This document shows positions 36,050 through 49,300 of a stretch of DNA of 64,000 nt, in pieces. Under the pieces are notes generated by a model, which was not told the origin of the DNA, did not search any database, and saw only the letters and a list, made by a program, of their open reading frames with translations. Position 1 is the stretch's first letter, and each line of letters opens with the position of its first letter. The DNA comes from Saxidomus purpurata. Its lineage: Eukaryota > Mollusca > Bivalvia > Venerida > Veneridae. Location of the stretch: NCBI GenBank assembly GCA_022818135.1, contig JAFMSR010000018.1, forward strand, positions 24,354,498 to 24,418,497, written 5' to 3'. Made by a program: the position numbers and the translations under genes.

Positions 36050-36316
36050 ATGGGTAGTGGAGGATCAAAGAAGACTGCAGATTCAGATAAAGATGGTCAC
36101 AGGGAGAAACAAACTACAAAGAAAAATGCGAGACGAAAGTCAAAGTTTGGAAAGACATCAACTGATCAGTCACCTGCACGACTGCCTCCTAAAGGCATGC
36201 GGAAACATGTGTCTATGGAACGCCGGAGATCGAACGATACAGCTAAACAAATGGTTATACTAGAAAGTGAAAATCTGTCGTTAGAAGATAACTGGGAACT
36301 AGAAAAGGGTATTGAC
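36050..36316 (+). CDS. KY-like gene, exon 1 (start)
   Basis: 89 codons starting MGSGGSKKTADSDK. Gly2 with Ser6 and Lys7 fits the N-myristoylation consensus. The rest is Lys/Arg/Ser-rich and without a domain. The exon ends GGTATTGAC|GTAAGT in phase 0. Confidence 0.8.
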
Positions 36317-39300
36317 GTAAGTACAGTTATGAATATTTACAATGAACACAGTTTATGTTCTTGTAATGTTTAACACCGACTTTAAAAAAAAATTGTGTAC
36401 GTTTTCATTTGTAATGATTCTTCACTGTCATAAGCGTTTCAATCGAAATAGGAATATTTCTAAAATACACTGATTTGAGCAACGAAAGCGGTAACTTCAA
36501 AACCACTGAGCTCAACTCATATTTTGTTTCTGTTCATTGACTTTTTAGCTCATCGTGTTCAAAGTAAGGAACACTCATGTCGTACGTCCTCCATTGCCTT
36601 CAAACAGCATTTACTCTGAATTGGCCAACGTTGATGAAACTTTTCAGGGATGTGCCTTGCATAAAGTTTAAACAAAGTTGTTCAAAGAATTCCATTCCAT
36701 GGAGAACAATGGTTGCTTTGGCAAAACATACGAAATTAAAAACAAAACACTTCTTCTCTGAAAGCACAAGGCCTAGAGCTTAGGTATTTAGCACACAACC
36801 ATCATCTCCTAGTGGACCACTACCCCAGATGTTCAATTCATGACCCCCGGGTCAAAATTGGCATTGCCTGTGGGTCACTTGATTTTACATAGGCTTATAT
36901 AGGCAAATTCAAAGCTCTCCTTGTCTAGAACCACAACGGATATTTGGAATGTAGCACTATGTAGTAGACCTTTATACAAAGATTTTTCAAATCAGGACCC
37001 CCAGTAAAAATTGGCCCTTTTAGTATTGTTGACCTTGATTATAGCCAATGGTAGTTAAGTGAGCGATATAGGGCTATCTTGTCCTTCTAGTGTCTACTTT
37101 CAATCTGAACAAGGACCTTTTTCATAAAACATCATAGGCATAGAAACAATGTTAACTTTTTCATTAAAGAGAGAAAACGTGAGACAAATATATGTAACAT
37201 TAATATACAGTTTATCTGTTATAACCACACCACTTGAAAACTACCGTATAAGCTGGACTTGGGAACCTTCTTTTGAAATAAAAAATACGAAAACAAAGAA
37301 AATGTTTCTGATAGCCAAGACTTGTTTCATAACATTTAGATATACCATCACCATTTTATAAACGAATAATATTTAAATATCAATTCATTACTTTGCATTG
37401 CATCGATACATGTACAAGGTCTTTTTAGGGCTTATGTTAATGATTTTCGAGACACCACTTATGACGGAACAAATCTTATCAGAGAGGCAACCAGTTGTTT
37501 TCATTTACTGGTACCATTTTACAGCTTGGATGATCGGGGCACATCCGACAACAGTTGTTTTGCATAAACAGACCATGATGTATGAACATTATTCTTTCCA
37601 GGATGATATTAAACAGACCGATGTTTCGTATCCTGCACCACGCCCAGGCAAACCAATCACTGATACATCTGTTTTCGAGAACGTAGATTTTCAAGTAATG
37701 AGTGTAAGTTATGATACAACTATTTCGTTGTTGTGCTATATGGTTTAATTGAACTTCTGATAGCTAACTAAGTTGTAGGTACACATGTGCTATTAAAGCA
37801 GCTAACTATTTGTGTTTTCAAAAAGAGTGACTCAGCTAGAGGTGTTACACTACTGGACACATGGCCCATTTTCGAATTTATTAGTTATTCGAGTTCTAAT
37901 CCGAACAGTTCGAGTTAAACCAATGTACATGCGCTTGATCTAAATCCATTATCTACTCGACCGGACAAGGGTTTAGATTGCGGACTAGACTACAGATTAT
38001 CTGCAGTTTGTACTTAGTTTTGTCCCCTTCTTAAAATGTTATCCTGTCAAATTATACAATCCAAAAGTTGCTATCTAAAACGTTACAAAAGGAGATTATT
38101 CATAAAAACAAGGCAAACCAGAGTCTCTGCTGTAAGACTGTACCACTGATTTTACTGCACCCTACTTAGGCGGATTTTTTTGTAATTTATTACCGTTTTG
38201 TTTGTGATGAAGTGAGAAATGGTTGTTAAATGTGATATCATACAGTGAGGCTGATCCTTGCCCAACTGAATTATGTAAAGGTTGTTCAAGTGTTTGTTGA
38301 CTGATAAATGAAAAACACTTGAAAAAAATACAAACCACATGTTCATTTCCGTGTAATTGAATACTTTATGTTAATTCATGATGTTTCTTTCCATGTCGTT
38401 GCAAAACGTATGCCGGTATACGCCGGAAACGGGTTAGTTTGATTGGTGAAATTCGGCGCACCATCGACAAAGATGCAAAGAAACAAAAAGTACTAAGATT
38501 AAGCATAATCAGGCCAGAGAAAAGTATTTATTCAAATAATATGTATAATTTAATGGTATTTTAAAGAGATTATTTCTTTTTCTGTTCTTCTTTATTTGCT
38601 AGGACTTAAGTGGCAGGCAAAATTTCTTTCCTGTGCTGCGCCGTATCTATAAGCACGAAAACATCTGATTTGTAATGCCTTCATTAGCGGAGAGCGCTGA
38701 CTATATTTGACATTGTCAGTTGGGGACAAGTTGTTATTGACGACTTTTTAAAATAAGTTTAATTATGTCGTTTCATTGAATAAACAATTTTGAAGTTTAA
38801 CCAAAGTATTCACCTGAAACAATGATGAAATATTTCATAGCTATGAAAATGAAAAAATATCATGTTTTGATGATAATCAACATTTTCTTAAATTTCGATT
38901 TCATGATTAATTGATTAAGTGGGTTCTACCTTGCAACCAAAAGGCGCTCATACGCAATAAACTTCGTAGTTTTTCCCCAGCGTAGTGTATTGAAACTATT
39001 GGATCAATGGATACACTTATGTTTGAATAGATACATCCTCTGACAGAGATTCTTTTGCTCAGTTGTTATACCGTCGGTTTAGCATACTACTTATGATCCA
39101 GGCGGTATGAGTACAAGTTGCACTCACAGATGGTCTATTTAAATGCACTAACTTGTGCAGTTATAGAAATATTATGTATGAAAATTATATGTAAAGGACA
39201 CTTTTAGGTCTTCAGAATCTTCTGCGCCGACTTGATGCTGAACATCAATGTTTTTCTTGTTTTGATTGTTTATAGTCCCTGTCGGCCCGTCCCCGGGATT

Positions 39301-42300
39301 TCTCCCCGGGTGAACTTGCCAAGATCACGGCATGACTACTATGCATACGGAAAGTTTGGGAATGTTGTTTTACTTGACTGCAATACAGTTTTGTCCAAAT
39401 ATTATGTTTATTTCGCCAAAAATTGTGTAAAATGCCTGCTGCTATAACAGGTGAGCGAACGTTCAGACCAGACATGCGTTGCCAGCTTAATTTGGTGTTT
39501 GAACCATTTTGCATTGTGGTTCCTTTATTTAGTGTTATCAAACATAGTTGGAGAAAGAAGAAAAAAAGAAGAAAAAAATTGTGAAAAAAGAACGCCAAAG
39601 GTGTAAAAGAAAGTTACTTGACGACCGAGTATTTAATGTATAATCAAATGTTACCATGTGGTTCGAAAGGCCTGTTTTATGACCCCAAAGGCTTTTGAAA
39701 TAATTTAGCACAAATGTTCAGCACATCAAAACGATGTTTCGTGTGCAAAACATACGTCCCTTCTTCAAAGGTCAAGGTCACACTTAGCGTTTGAAGGAAA
39801 TGGAATCCTCTATATATGCACACATTCGTGTCCGGACTGTAACTTTGTCATGCATTGAAAGCTTTTGAAAGTACTTGGCATAAATGTCTAGCACATCAAG
39901 ACAATGTGTCGCGTACAAGATCTACGTCCCTACCTCAAAGGTCAAGGTCACACTTAGAATTTGAAGGAAATGGAATCCTGTATATATATACATATACGTG
40001 TCCGGACTATAACTTTGTCATACATAGATTGATTTTAAAATAACTTAGCAGAAATGTAAAGCACATTAAGGGGACATGTCGCGTGCAAGACCCACGTCCC
40101 TACCTCAAAGGTCAAGATCACACTTGGAATTTATAGGTATTGAATCCTGTATGTATGCATACATCTGTGTCCAGACTGTAACTATTTCATAATTTGATTG
40201 ATTTTAAAACACTTTGGCGCAAATGTTCAACACATTAATACAATGTGTCGCGTACAAGACCCACGTCACTACCCGAAAGGTCAAGGTCACACTTGAAGTT
40301 TAAAAGTAATGGAATAATGTGTGCATTGAAATTCTGTCATGCATGGAAGGATTTTAAATTTACATGGCACAATTGTTGAGCACATGGAGAGGGCATGGAC
40401 TGTGAGACACCTCTTTCGGGGGCATTTATCACTTGTGAGGGACAGCTGTTTGAATATGCCAATCAGCGTTTCTCCGGCGACTGCTTTGAATGCAACGAAG
40501 CCATATGTTTTGGGTTGTTTTCAGTTTAGTGTTGTTTTTATAGTAAAGAATATCGCAATAACGGCTCGCTGAGGCTGAAGCGAGCCTGTACATAGTATCT
40601 CCATTGTCAGATAAAGGCCAAGTTTGACTTACTCATCAATTGGAATCTTTTGACTTTATCGTTGTTTCTCTTAGAAATCTTCATTTCCCTGTTATTAACT
40701 GACAAGACAGCAACAATTGAAACAGTAAGGTGTTAACAGAATATGCAGCCTAATGCACAGTTTAATTTCATTAACTATAGATAATTTTACTATTTCTCAA
40801 AAAAAGAGAGATCTAATTTCAAAGAGATGTATTTGTTTATCGTTTCAAAAGATATATCATATCTTTGTATCACAGAAACTCAGAAAGATATCTCATGAAC
40901 TGTAGGAGACATCTCATCTACTTACATAGATGTCTGTTTTACATCTATTAAGAGCTATCTTTCTATTTTTGAGAGATATCTCTCACAGTTACAGAGATAT
41001 ATTCCTAAGTTTAGAGACACCTCTCTAATTTAAACGGATATTTCTTTTTTCGGAGATATCTTTTGATGTAGGAGAGATATTTCTGTACGGTACAGATATA
41101 TCTCCATTGCATTGAAAGATATCTCTAGAGTATTGGGAGATATCTTTCAAAACATGAGAGCAAACTCTTATAAAAGAAATAGTTCTCTTAATTTACAGAG
41201 ATATGTCTAATTAAAGAGATATCTTCCCAATTTTAAAGATATCTTAATGAAATCAGAGATATCATAGCTTCGTTGGTAAGATAGTAAGATAGATATCTCT
41301 CTAATTTCAAAGAAATATATTTCGTATAAAAGAGATATCTTTTTCATGCTGAAAAATCTTTGTATCACAAAGAAAAATCTCCTGAACTTAAAGAGATATC
41401 TCTTCTACTAACAACGATACCTATTTAGCATCATTTGAGAGATATCTTTCTATTTTTAACGATATCTCCTTAAGTTGCAGAGATATATCTCTCTTTTTTA
41501 AATTGATTTTTTTTAAATATGTCTTTTGATGTAGGAGAGATATCTCTGTACGGTAAAGATTTATCTATTATATTGAGAGATATCTCTTTAGTACTGAGAT
41601 ATATCTGAAAACATGAGATATATCTTTATCAAAAGAATGAGATCTCTAATTTTAAGTTCATTTAACGGCTGGAAGTGAGCATGACTTTCAAATGCCCTTA
41701 TGATAATCTCAGTGTGATTATATGACTTCACAAAACAACGTTACAAACTAATTGTACTTGCCGTCCTCCATCTTGTTTTAAAAAGCGCGAGACTTATCCT
41801 ACGAATGCAGGATTGTAAAAATGATTTTCATAGACATTCCTAAAAATGTTTTCCCTTTCTTATGACTCACTACAAAACCTTATTCTTCTCAGTCCAATGT
41901 AACCTTGATGTTAAGGTCATTTCCAACAGGCAATTAATACTATCAGTGCAATACATTGTTCTTTCTTTTTTTGTGACCGAGTATCAAATTCATGTGGTAA
42001 GTGGTAGTGCGGGATATCGAACCTGTGACCCCCGGAATACCTGAGACCATGGATCCGCTCTGGACAGGGAAAAGAGATCCTCAGCGCACATATCTTATGT
42101 GTTCGGTCAGTTCAGCTTAGTGTAGATGCATGTGAAAAAAAAAACTTATTTTTCCCAGTTCAAGCATGGCACTGTTCAGCAACACCAGCCCTCGTTGTAA
42201 TATGTACCATAAACTAAACTTCTGTACGTTTTTTACATTACATTTGCAACTCTCTGTTTAGTAACTTGACTCCAGCAGGAGCCCAAATTTTCATTTTGAA

Positions 42301-45300
42301 TGACATTGATTTTCAATAATTTTGTTCTTTCGCAGAATACTTTAATTAGGACTTCAGTACTGACAAACTTGCATTTTATGTTTTGATGATAACCACTGTC
42401 AGGCCACTAAGAATTCACAGTAACAAACTGAAACGATCTGAACCATTGTGTCTATTAGTCTATCCAATTCAAACGTTACGGCAAATTGACTTGCACAATC
42501 AAAGATGTACAGTAATTAGCGACAATAGTAATTGTAATAGTGATGTACCCAGTCCTGAATCCGCGGCTGGTAGAATGACAGGGTATGGAAAGGGAATGTT
42601 ATAGGCTTGCCCGTTAATATCAATTTCTATATACGAATCATTGGCCAGTCAAATGGCTGAACATTTTCTGGCAGGGTAATTAACAGAGATATGTCAGGAT
42701 TTATTATCTATTTCCCCTATTTTAGGAGATATCTCAATTAAATCAGAGAGATATCTTTTCTTATTAAATATTAAATTGGCTTGCCATAATTATCATGGAT
42801 GCAAATATTTACGTTTAATTCCAATCATACAGACCAAACAAAAAACGATAAAACCAGAGTTATTCAAATGAGATGACCAAATTACTCAAAGTTTAGGTGG
42901 TATCGAATTGGAGATAATATAGTTTTTTCACATGAATCTACTACAAAAAATGAGTAAAAAACAACAACACTGTTTAAAATCCTATCCTTTACAGTTTTGT
43001 CCAAAGTTTCGGCTTGGCTAAATCAGCTATTTTCCAGTCCGGAAAAGAGCGCATCGGTAATAGTAGGGTGACAATCAGTCCAAAAGGGCTCTATTTTTTA
43101 AGTAACCTGGACCCCCGCAGCATAACAAACTAATTTGGAAAAATAAAACACTTTTTCCTGCCTACAATATATATTACCAGAATCACACTTTTAGTTTTTT
43201 CCTGGCCTAGATCATATTCACGGCAACTTTTCCTTTATATTGAAGATCAATATGACAGAACCAAAATTAGCATGCTGGACATTTGAAGAAGTTGCAACGC
43301 ATCTAACAAGTGATTATACTTTCGAAATTTGCAAAGTGCGGGCACTTGCCACGTGGATGAGTTGTCAAAAGATTCGAACTCGACAGTATGGAAACGAAGC
43401 CAAGCCAGGCACAGTGCTTGGGTACATGAAACAGATAAAAGAGTTAAAGGGAACGTTTGCAGGTTTACTGACGCACTTATGCAGGTTGGTTTCAACTTCT
43501 AAATACTGATTTGTAGTAAAACTGGGTACATTACATACTGGGTAGAGATACACTAGTTATTTTTTATTCATTGCTTATCGTCATTGTCCAAAACAAAGCT
43601 TATACAGACTCTACCCTGCTTTCTTGGACAAACTATCATGTGAGAGGCCGCTGCCCCTAGTGGCGTTCGTACCTACGATCTTCTGGACGAGACAGACACG
43701 ACTTTCAGGAATCGTTTAGTATTTTCTGCATGTATTTTCGATGTTTGTCATTCAGAAATTATATTAATTTCATCAGATGCATGTTTTTTACACAACAAAT
43801 CATGGTCGAGGCACAGATGAATTTTAACTTTCTTGAAAACCAGTAAGGTTTTGATAGAACTGAGTTTTCTCAATTTCAACCTGTCTAAAAACAAATTGTT
43901 CATTTTCAAGTAGCGAATAATCACAGTAATAATTTACCAAGTAAGTAGTTTTCTCCGTAAATAAAACTAGGAATGGTTGATTTATGTAGCTAATTTCAAG
44001 TCAGAGATGTCAATAAACGCTTCCATTACTAGACGTAATGCTTATTCACACCATAAGTTCTCTTTAGAATGTAACATATGAAAATAATGTCTACAAGTGT
44101 ACAGCATTAATAAATGGTTGCCATGACATAAAACAATATCTACTACATTGATTGGCATACCGTAAAACTATATCTACTACATTGTATATCTAAGGTTGGC
44201 ATGACGTAAAACTATATTTACTACATTTTATATATATGGATGGCATGACGTAAAACTATATTTATACCATAGGAGCTCGAGATCGGGATTATGCTTTTTC
44301 CAGCTTTGTTTTGTCTTTTTACATTTATTTAAGAACCAAGCTAACAAAATATAATCTTATTTTCCCAGGATCTAAACTTTCATATTTTACCGCTGAAGTA
44401 CCCTGTAGACTGAAAAAAGAAAAGGAGTGACATCCGCCATGTTATCCAACACAAACTGCTAAGAGTGACGTCCCTTTTTTTGATAAAAAAAATCTTTTTT
44501 TTTCTGCAGCACTCATGGACAGTGTGCTCAATTTGTTCAAATGGTATGGCAAGATAATAGTCCATGACTGCTTCATTAAAAAAAAATAAACTGTTCCGCC
44601 AGTTTTTGAAATTGCCACCACACTATGTTTACATGTATAGGTTCCGGTTCCATGTTGCGTCACATTGGTAGACGGAGAACCAGTTTTTGAGGGACGTAAC
44701 TCTTAGCAGTTTGTGTTGGATAACATGGCGTATGTCACTCCTTTTCTTTTTTCAGTCTACCGGGTACTTCAGCGGTAAAATATGAAAGTTAAGATCCGGG
44801 GAAAATAAGATCATATTTTGTTAGATTGATTCTTAAATAAATGTAAAAAGACAAAACATAGCCGGAAAAAGCATAATCCCGACCTCGAGCTCCTATGATT
44901 TATACTACTTATGAAATAACATCCGTTCCAGCGGTGTTAGTCGTTTAATAAACAATGATTTGGAGTACTGATACGCAGTAATTAGCCACGAAGGCCGAAG
45001 GCCTGAGTGGTTTATAACTGCGCATCAGTACGACAAATTATTGTTTATTAGACGATAACAACGCTGAAAAGGATGTTATTTCGATTCTAACAAAACCAGA
45101 TATTTAGTGAGCGGACAAGGCTAATATGATTTTCATGTATGTACTTTTTTATATCATTTAGGGCAATAGATATACCGTGTGTAATCATCAAGGGCATCTA
45201 TAAGTCACACCGTCACAACGTTGGAGAAGATGACATCACCGACTCAAAATGCACATGGAATGCTGTGCACGTGGATGGAAATTGGCAACTTGTGCATCCC

Positions 45301-46349
45301 TTTTTAATGTGTACGCCACTGGCCACACAAACATGCAAAGAAAACTGGACATTAATAGAGTCGTCTGTCGACGCACCAAACCAAAAGCCCGGAAGTGTCC
45401 TTAACACATTCTTTTTCGCGCCAAACCCCTCAGACTTCATCTATTTATGTATGCCAGACGAGTCCATGTGTAACTGGCGTTTAATGGAGACAAAAACGCG
45501 CTACACAAAGTTTCTGAAGGCACCATTTTTACGTCCGGCTTTCTTTGCCTCGAAAATGCAACTGAGAAGTGAGCCTAAATCAGTCCTCCTCTCCGAGGCA
45601 GGAAAGTGTAATATTAAAATGCAATGTCAGGAGGACAACGTGAATGATTTAGTTTTAATGTATGAGCTCTTCACTCTTGAGACGGATTTCGAACGTGATG
45701 ACCGATGGGGAGATCTGGTGCTATGTGGACGGAATGAGGACACGTGGAATATACAAATCAAGTTTCCAGTTGCTGGTACTTTTAAACTGGCGTTATTCGC
45801 GAAACTAGAAGACTGGTTCTTTTGGATAGGTAAGGCATTTCTGTATTAAACATGTCAAGTTTTTCAAAAAAATAATTTCTTGTCTGAGCTTTTCTTGTCT
45901 TGTAGCAGCACAGACCCGGTCTGAATAGCAATTAGATTTGATTGATTTCAAAATTTACCGTTTCATCAAACTTAAGCCAACTCAGATCGTCCAAATTAAT
46001 AAAATTTCTTCATGATTATTTGCAGGGGATTTTAAAATTGTGTGTGATATCCCTGTCCATGACTATGTGCCGATGCCAATAGTACCTCGTGAAATCGGAT
46101 ACGGGCCTTCAAGTGTTTGTGAGGAGGCAGGCCTATTGTCACCGTCCCACGAGGGTGGCATTATATTCTTCAAACCAAAAGAGGAGCATGCCATCAAGTT
46201 TTTGTTAAACAAGAAAATGATATTGAGGTTTGTAGCTTGTTTTTCCTGTTTCGCAAAATGATGTGAATAGTACGCCTTATAAACATTCTCATTATACTTC
46301 TTATTCCTTACACTTGCAACATTATTATAAGTCATTTAAGTCATGTAAG

Positions 46350-46387
<38 letters not shown>

Positions 46388-49300
46388 TGATGATGATTAT
46401 AATATTCTTTTTTTAAAGAAGGTAACTCAGTAAGTCCTATAAGCATTGCATGCATAATACAAAACAGTTTAAACATAATAAATCATGATCACTAAAACAC
46501 AGACATGTAGTAATGAGCAGTAACACCTGAGTTACAGTAATGAGCAATAACACACGAATTACAGTAATGAGCAATAACACACGAGTTACAGTAATGAGCA
46601 ATAGCACACGAGTTACAGTATTGAGCAATAGCACACGAGTTACAGTAATGAGCAATAACACACGAGTTACAGTAATGAGCAATAGCACACGAGTTACAGT
46701 ATTGAGCAATAGCACACGAGTTACAGTAATGAGCAATAGCACACGAGTTACAGTATTGAGCAATAGCACACGAGTTACAGTATTGAAAAAAGTGCTGGAG
46801 GATCGATTGTCTCTGAACAACACAGTCTGCACACATGCATGTGTAAATATCAGGACAACACAGATTGTACACATCACATGTGTAAATATCAGGACACCCT
46901 TTTGTATGGTGAGGTAAAAATTACACAATGCCTGCTTACTGTTACAATTTACTCATTGACACTGCTATTGGCTATTGGTACAGTCACTATGCATGCTGCA
47001 CTTTCATCACGCTTGTTGACAATATCACAAGCCGCTTGTCATCTCTTGACACGCAGGTTTGGACAGCATTGCGCTTGCACTTTCATCACGGTGTGACAAT
47101 GATACCATGCTTGCTGGAAGTACAACTTGTTGGTGTTTAGTCCCTGATGTCTATATGGCTGAATGACAGTGCAATGTAGGTAATAAATATTTCAACATGC
47201 CGGGACGTATATAGCTTTGATATTTCAACATGCACAGTTATAAGCTCCTAGAACAAAACACACGATGTGACCACACAAAATAAAGAGCTAAGCCACTAAG
47301 CAGTTGAAAGTAAGCATAATGTAATGCAAATTTGCACATCACATTTTGTACCAGGGGGCACGTTCGTAGTTTTGCGAAAGATCTCCGGCCTATGACGGAC
47401 TTAAATTAGCTGTGTCTAAACCGTTTCCCATCATTTGTGTCCCTTTTTTAAATTACTCTATTAATTGCAACCTGAACTGGTAAGTTTTGTGTAGCTTTCA
47501 AGCTTTATTTACAGACAATATTTTTATCATTGGAAGAAATACATCGCCTTTTAACAATTTTCTCGATGTCTCTTCTATACCACTGACAAAATTTAATCGG
47601 CATCGTTATTATAAGTGGAATAAAAATTGACGTGAAGACGAATACTAGAACTGGAGAAGATTCTACAAGACCAATACAAGTTATGTTTGTCTCTGTTGTA
47701 AATAGTGTGATTGTAGGTTTTAGGCCACTTCCAACAGCCTTCTGTTGGGTTACCCTTTGCGACGGGTTGAGTGTTCGCCTTCAGGTCACAAGGTCCGGGG
47801 TTCGAGCCCCAGGAGGGACCTTGGTATTTTCTCACCCAGGATTTACTTTAATGGCGTCAGAAGTGTTTGACGAACTCATTCGGGGAGCATGGAGGGTCAA
47901 TCTGGAGAGCTGTCTAGCTCTGAAAAGTAAAAGAGGGAGAAGGTTGTAGGTTTATAGGCCACTTCCAACAGCCATGCTGTTGGGTTACCCTTTGCGACGT
48001 GGTGAGTGTCCGCCTTCAGATCACGAGGTCCGGGGTTTGAGCCCCAGGAGGGACCTTGGTATTTTCTCACCCAGGATTTACTTAAATGGTGTCAGAAGTG
48101 TTTGACGGACTCATTCGGGGAGCATGGAGGGTCAATCTGGAGAGCTGTCTAGCTCTGAAATGTAAGAGGGAGAAGTGTAGGATTGTAGGTTTATAGGCCA
48201 CTTCCAACAGCCTTGCGTTGGGTTAACCCTTTAGCGACGTGGTTGAGTGTCCGCCTTCAGATCACGAGGTCCGGGGTTTGAGCCCCAGGAGGGACTTTGG
48301 TATTTTCTCACCCAGGATTTACTTTAATGGGTCAGAAGTGTTTGACGGACTCATTCGGGGAGCATTGAGGGTCAATCGGAGAGCTGTCTAGCTCTGAAAA
48401 AGTAAAAGAGGGAGAAGTGTAGTGATTGTAGGTTTTAGGCCACTCCCAACAGCCCTGCTGTGGGTAACCCTTTAGCGACGTTGTTGAGGTCCGCCTTCAG
48501 ATCACGAGGTCCGGGGTTTGAGCCCCAGGAGGGACCTTGGTATTTTCCACCCAGGACTTCTTCGATAGGTTTTTTGGGCATAGTAGAGTAGATACCGTCG
48601 GAAGTGCTATTGCGCCAGTCTGCACTAGTCAATTGGAATCATTGCCTTCACATCGTTGGGGAACTCGGAATGGGAGGAAATTGCCGTGTTTTTAGCATCC
48701 AGCTTTCCCATGCAGGAGTTATGTTATGTGTTGTAACTGAGGGGCAGGAGTGTTAAAGAAAGGATTTGACATTATATAAATATAGTGAAAATGAAAGTGG
48801 AAATCTGTTTGTGTTTTTACATTATACATATTCGGATATCCACGATAATCTTTCCGGCAAATAATTATTCAAATTACGGAAAAACACGACTAGAACATAG
48901 CGGCCCCCTGTTATCAAAAGTGACTTATAATTTTGAAAGACATTATGCTTAGTTCTATTTTGCCTAGTGCCTGATAACATTTTCCATACTGGTTGAACAC
49001 TTCGGTATTTTGTTCTTGGATGCATTACAAATTAACCAAGATAACCACAGCATGATGAAATAAACATTACGCTAGATTGCACTGTCATTCAGTCAAATGA
49101 AAATATGAAAAAGGCATCATGGCCTAAACAACATAAAAGTTGTAACTTCCAGCAAGCATGGTATCATTGTCAACAAGCGTGATGAAAAGGCAAGCAGCAT
49201 AATGACTGTACCAATAAGCACAATAACAGTGTCACTGAGTAAATTGTAACAGTAAGCAGGCATTGTGTAATTGTCAACAAGCGTGATGAAAGTGCAAGCA

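Larger units (their letters stand above)
37704..43245. other. KY-like intron 2 (5.5 kb), repeat-rich
   Basis: Holds a ~175-bp tandem repeat at 39.7-40.3 kb and the GATATC-palindrome array at 40.8-41.7 kb, with a smaller piece at 42.7 kb. Exon 2 joins exon 3 directly in phase and the protein alignment across the join has no gap, so no exon seems to be missed here. Confidence 0.6.

Noticed and set aside
39276..39447. Possible KY-like exon after TTTATAG (frames SLSARPRDFSPGELAKITA or SPCRPVPGISPRVNL)
   Set aside because: The phase-0 frame stops after 19 codons with no donor. Exon 2 joins exon 3 directly in phase with a continuous family-like sequence, so no exon is needed here.
42000..42070. 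tRNA-like GATATCGAACCTGTGACCCC
   Set aside because: Only a partial reverse B-box resemblance and no cloverleaf.
46437..46928. Reading frames over the 27-bp minisatellite on both strands
   Set aside because: They are open only because the period is a multiple of three; no splice sites or protein-like flanks.
47709..48560. Cluster of four functional tRNA genes
   Set aside because: A and B boxes are present but acceptor and anticodon stems do not pair, and the units carry ~150 bp of extra repeated sequence.
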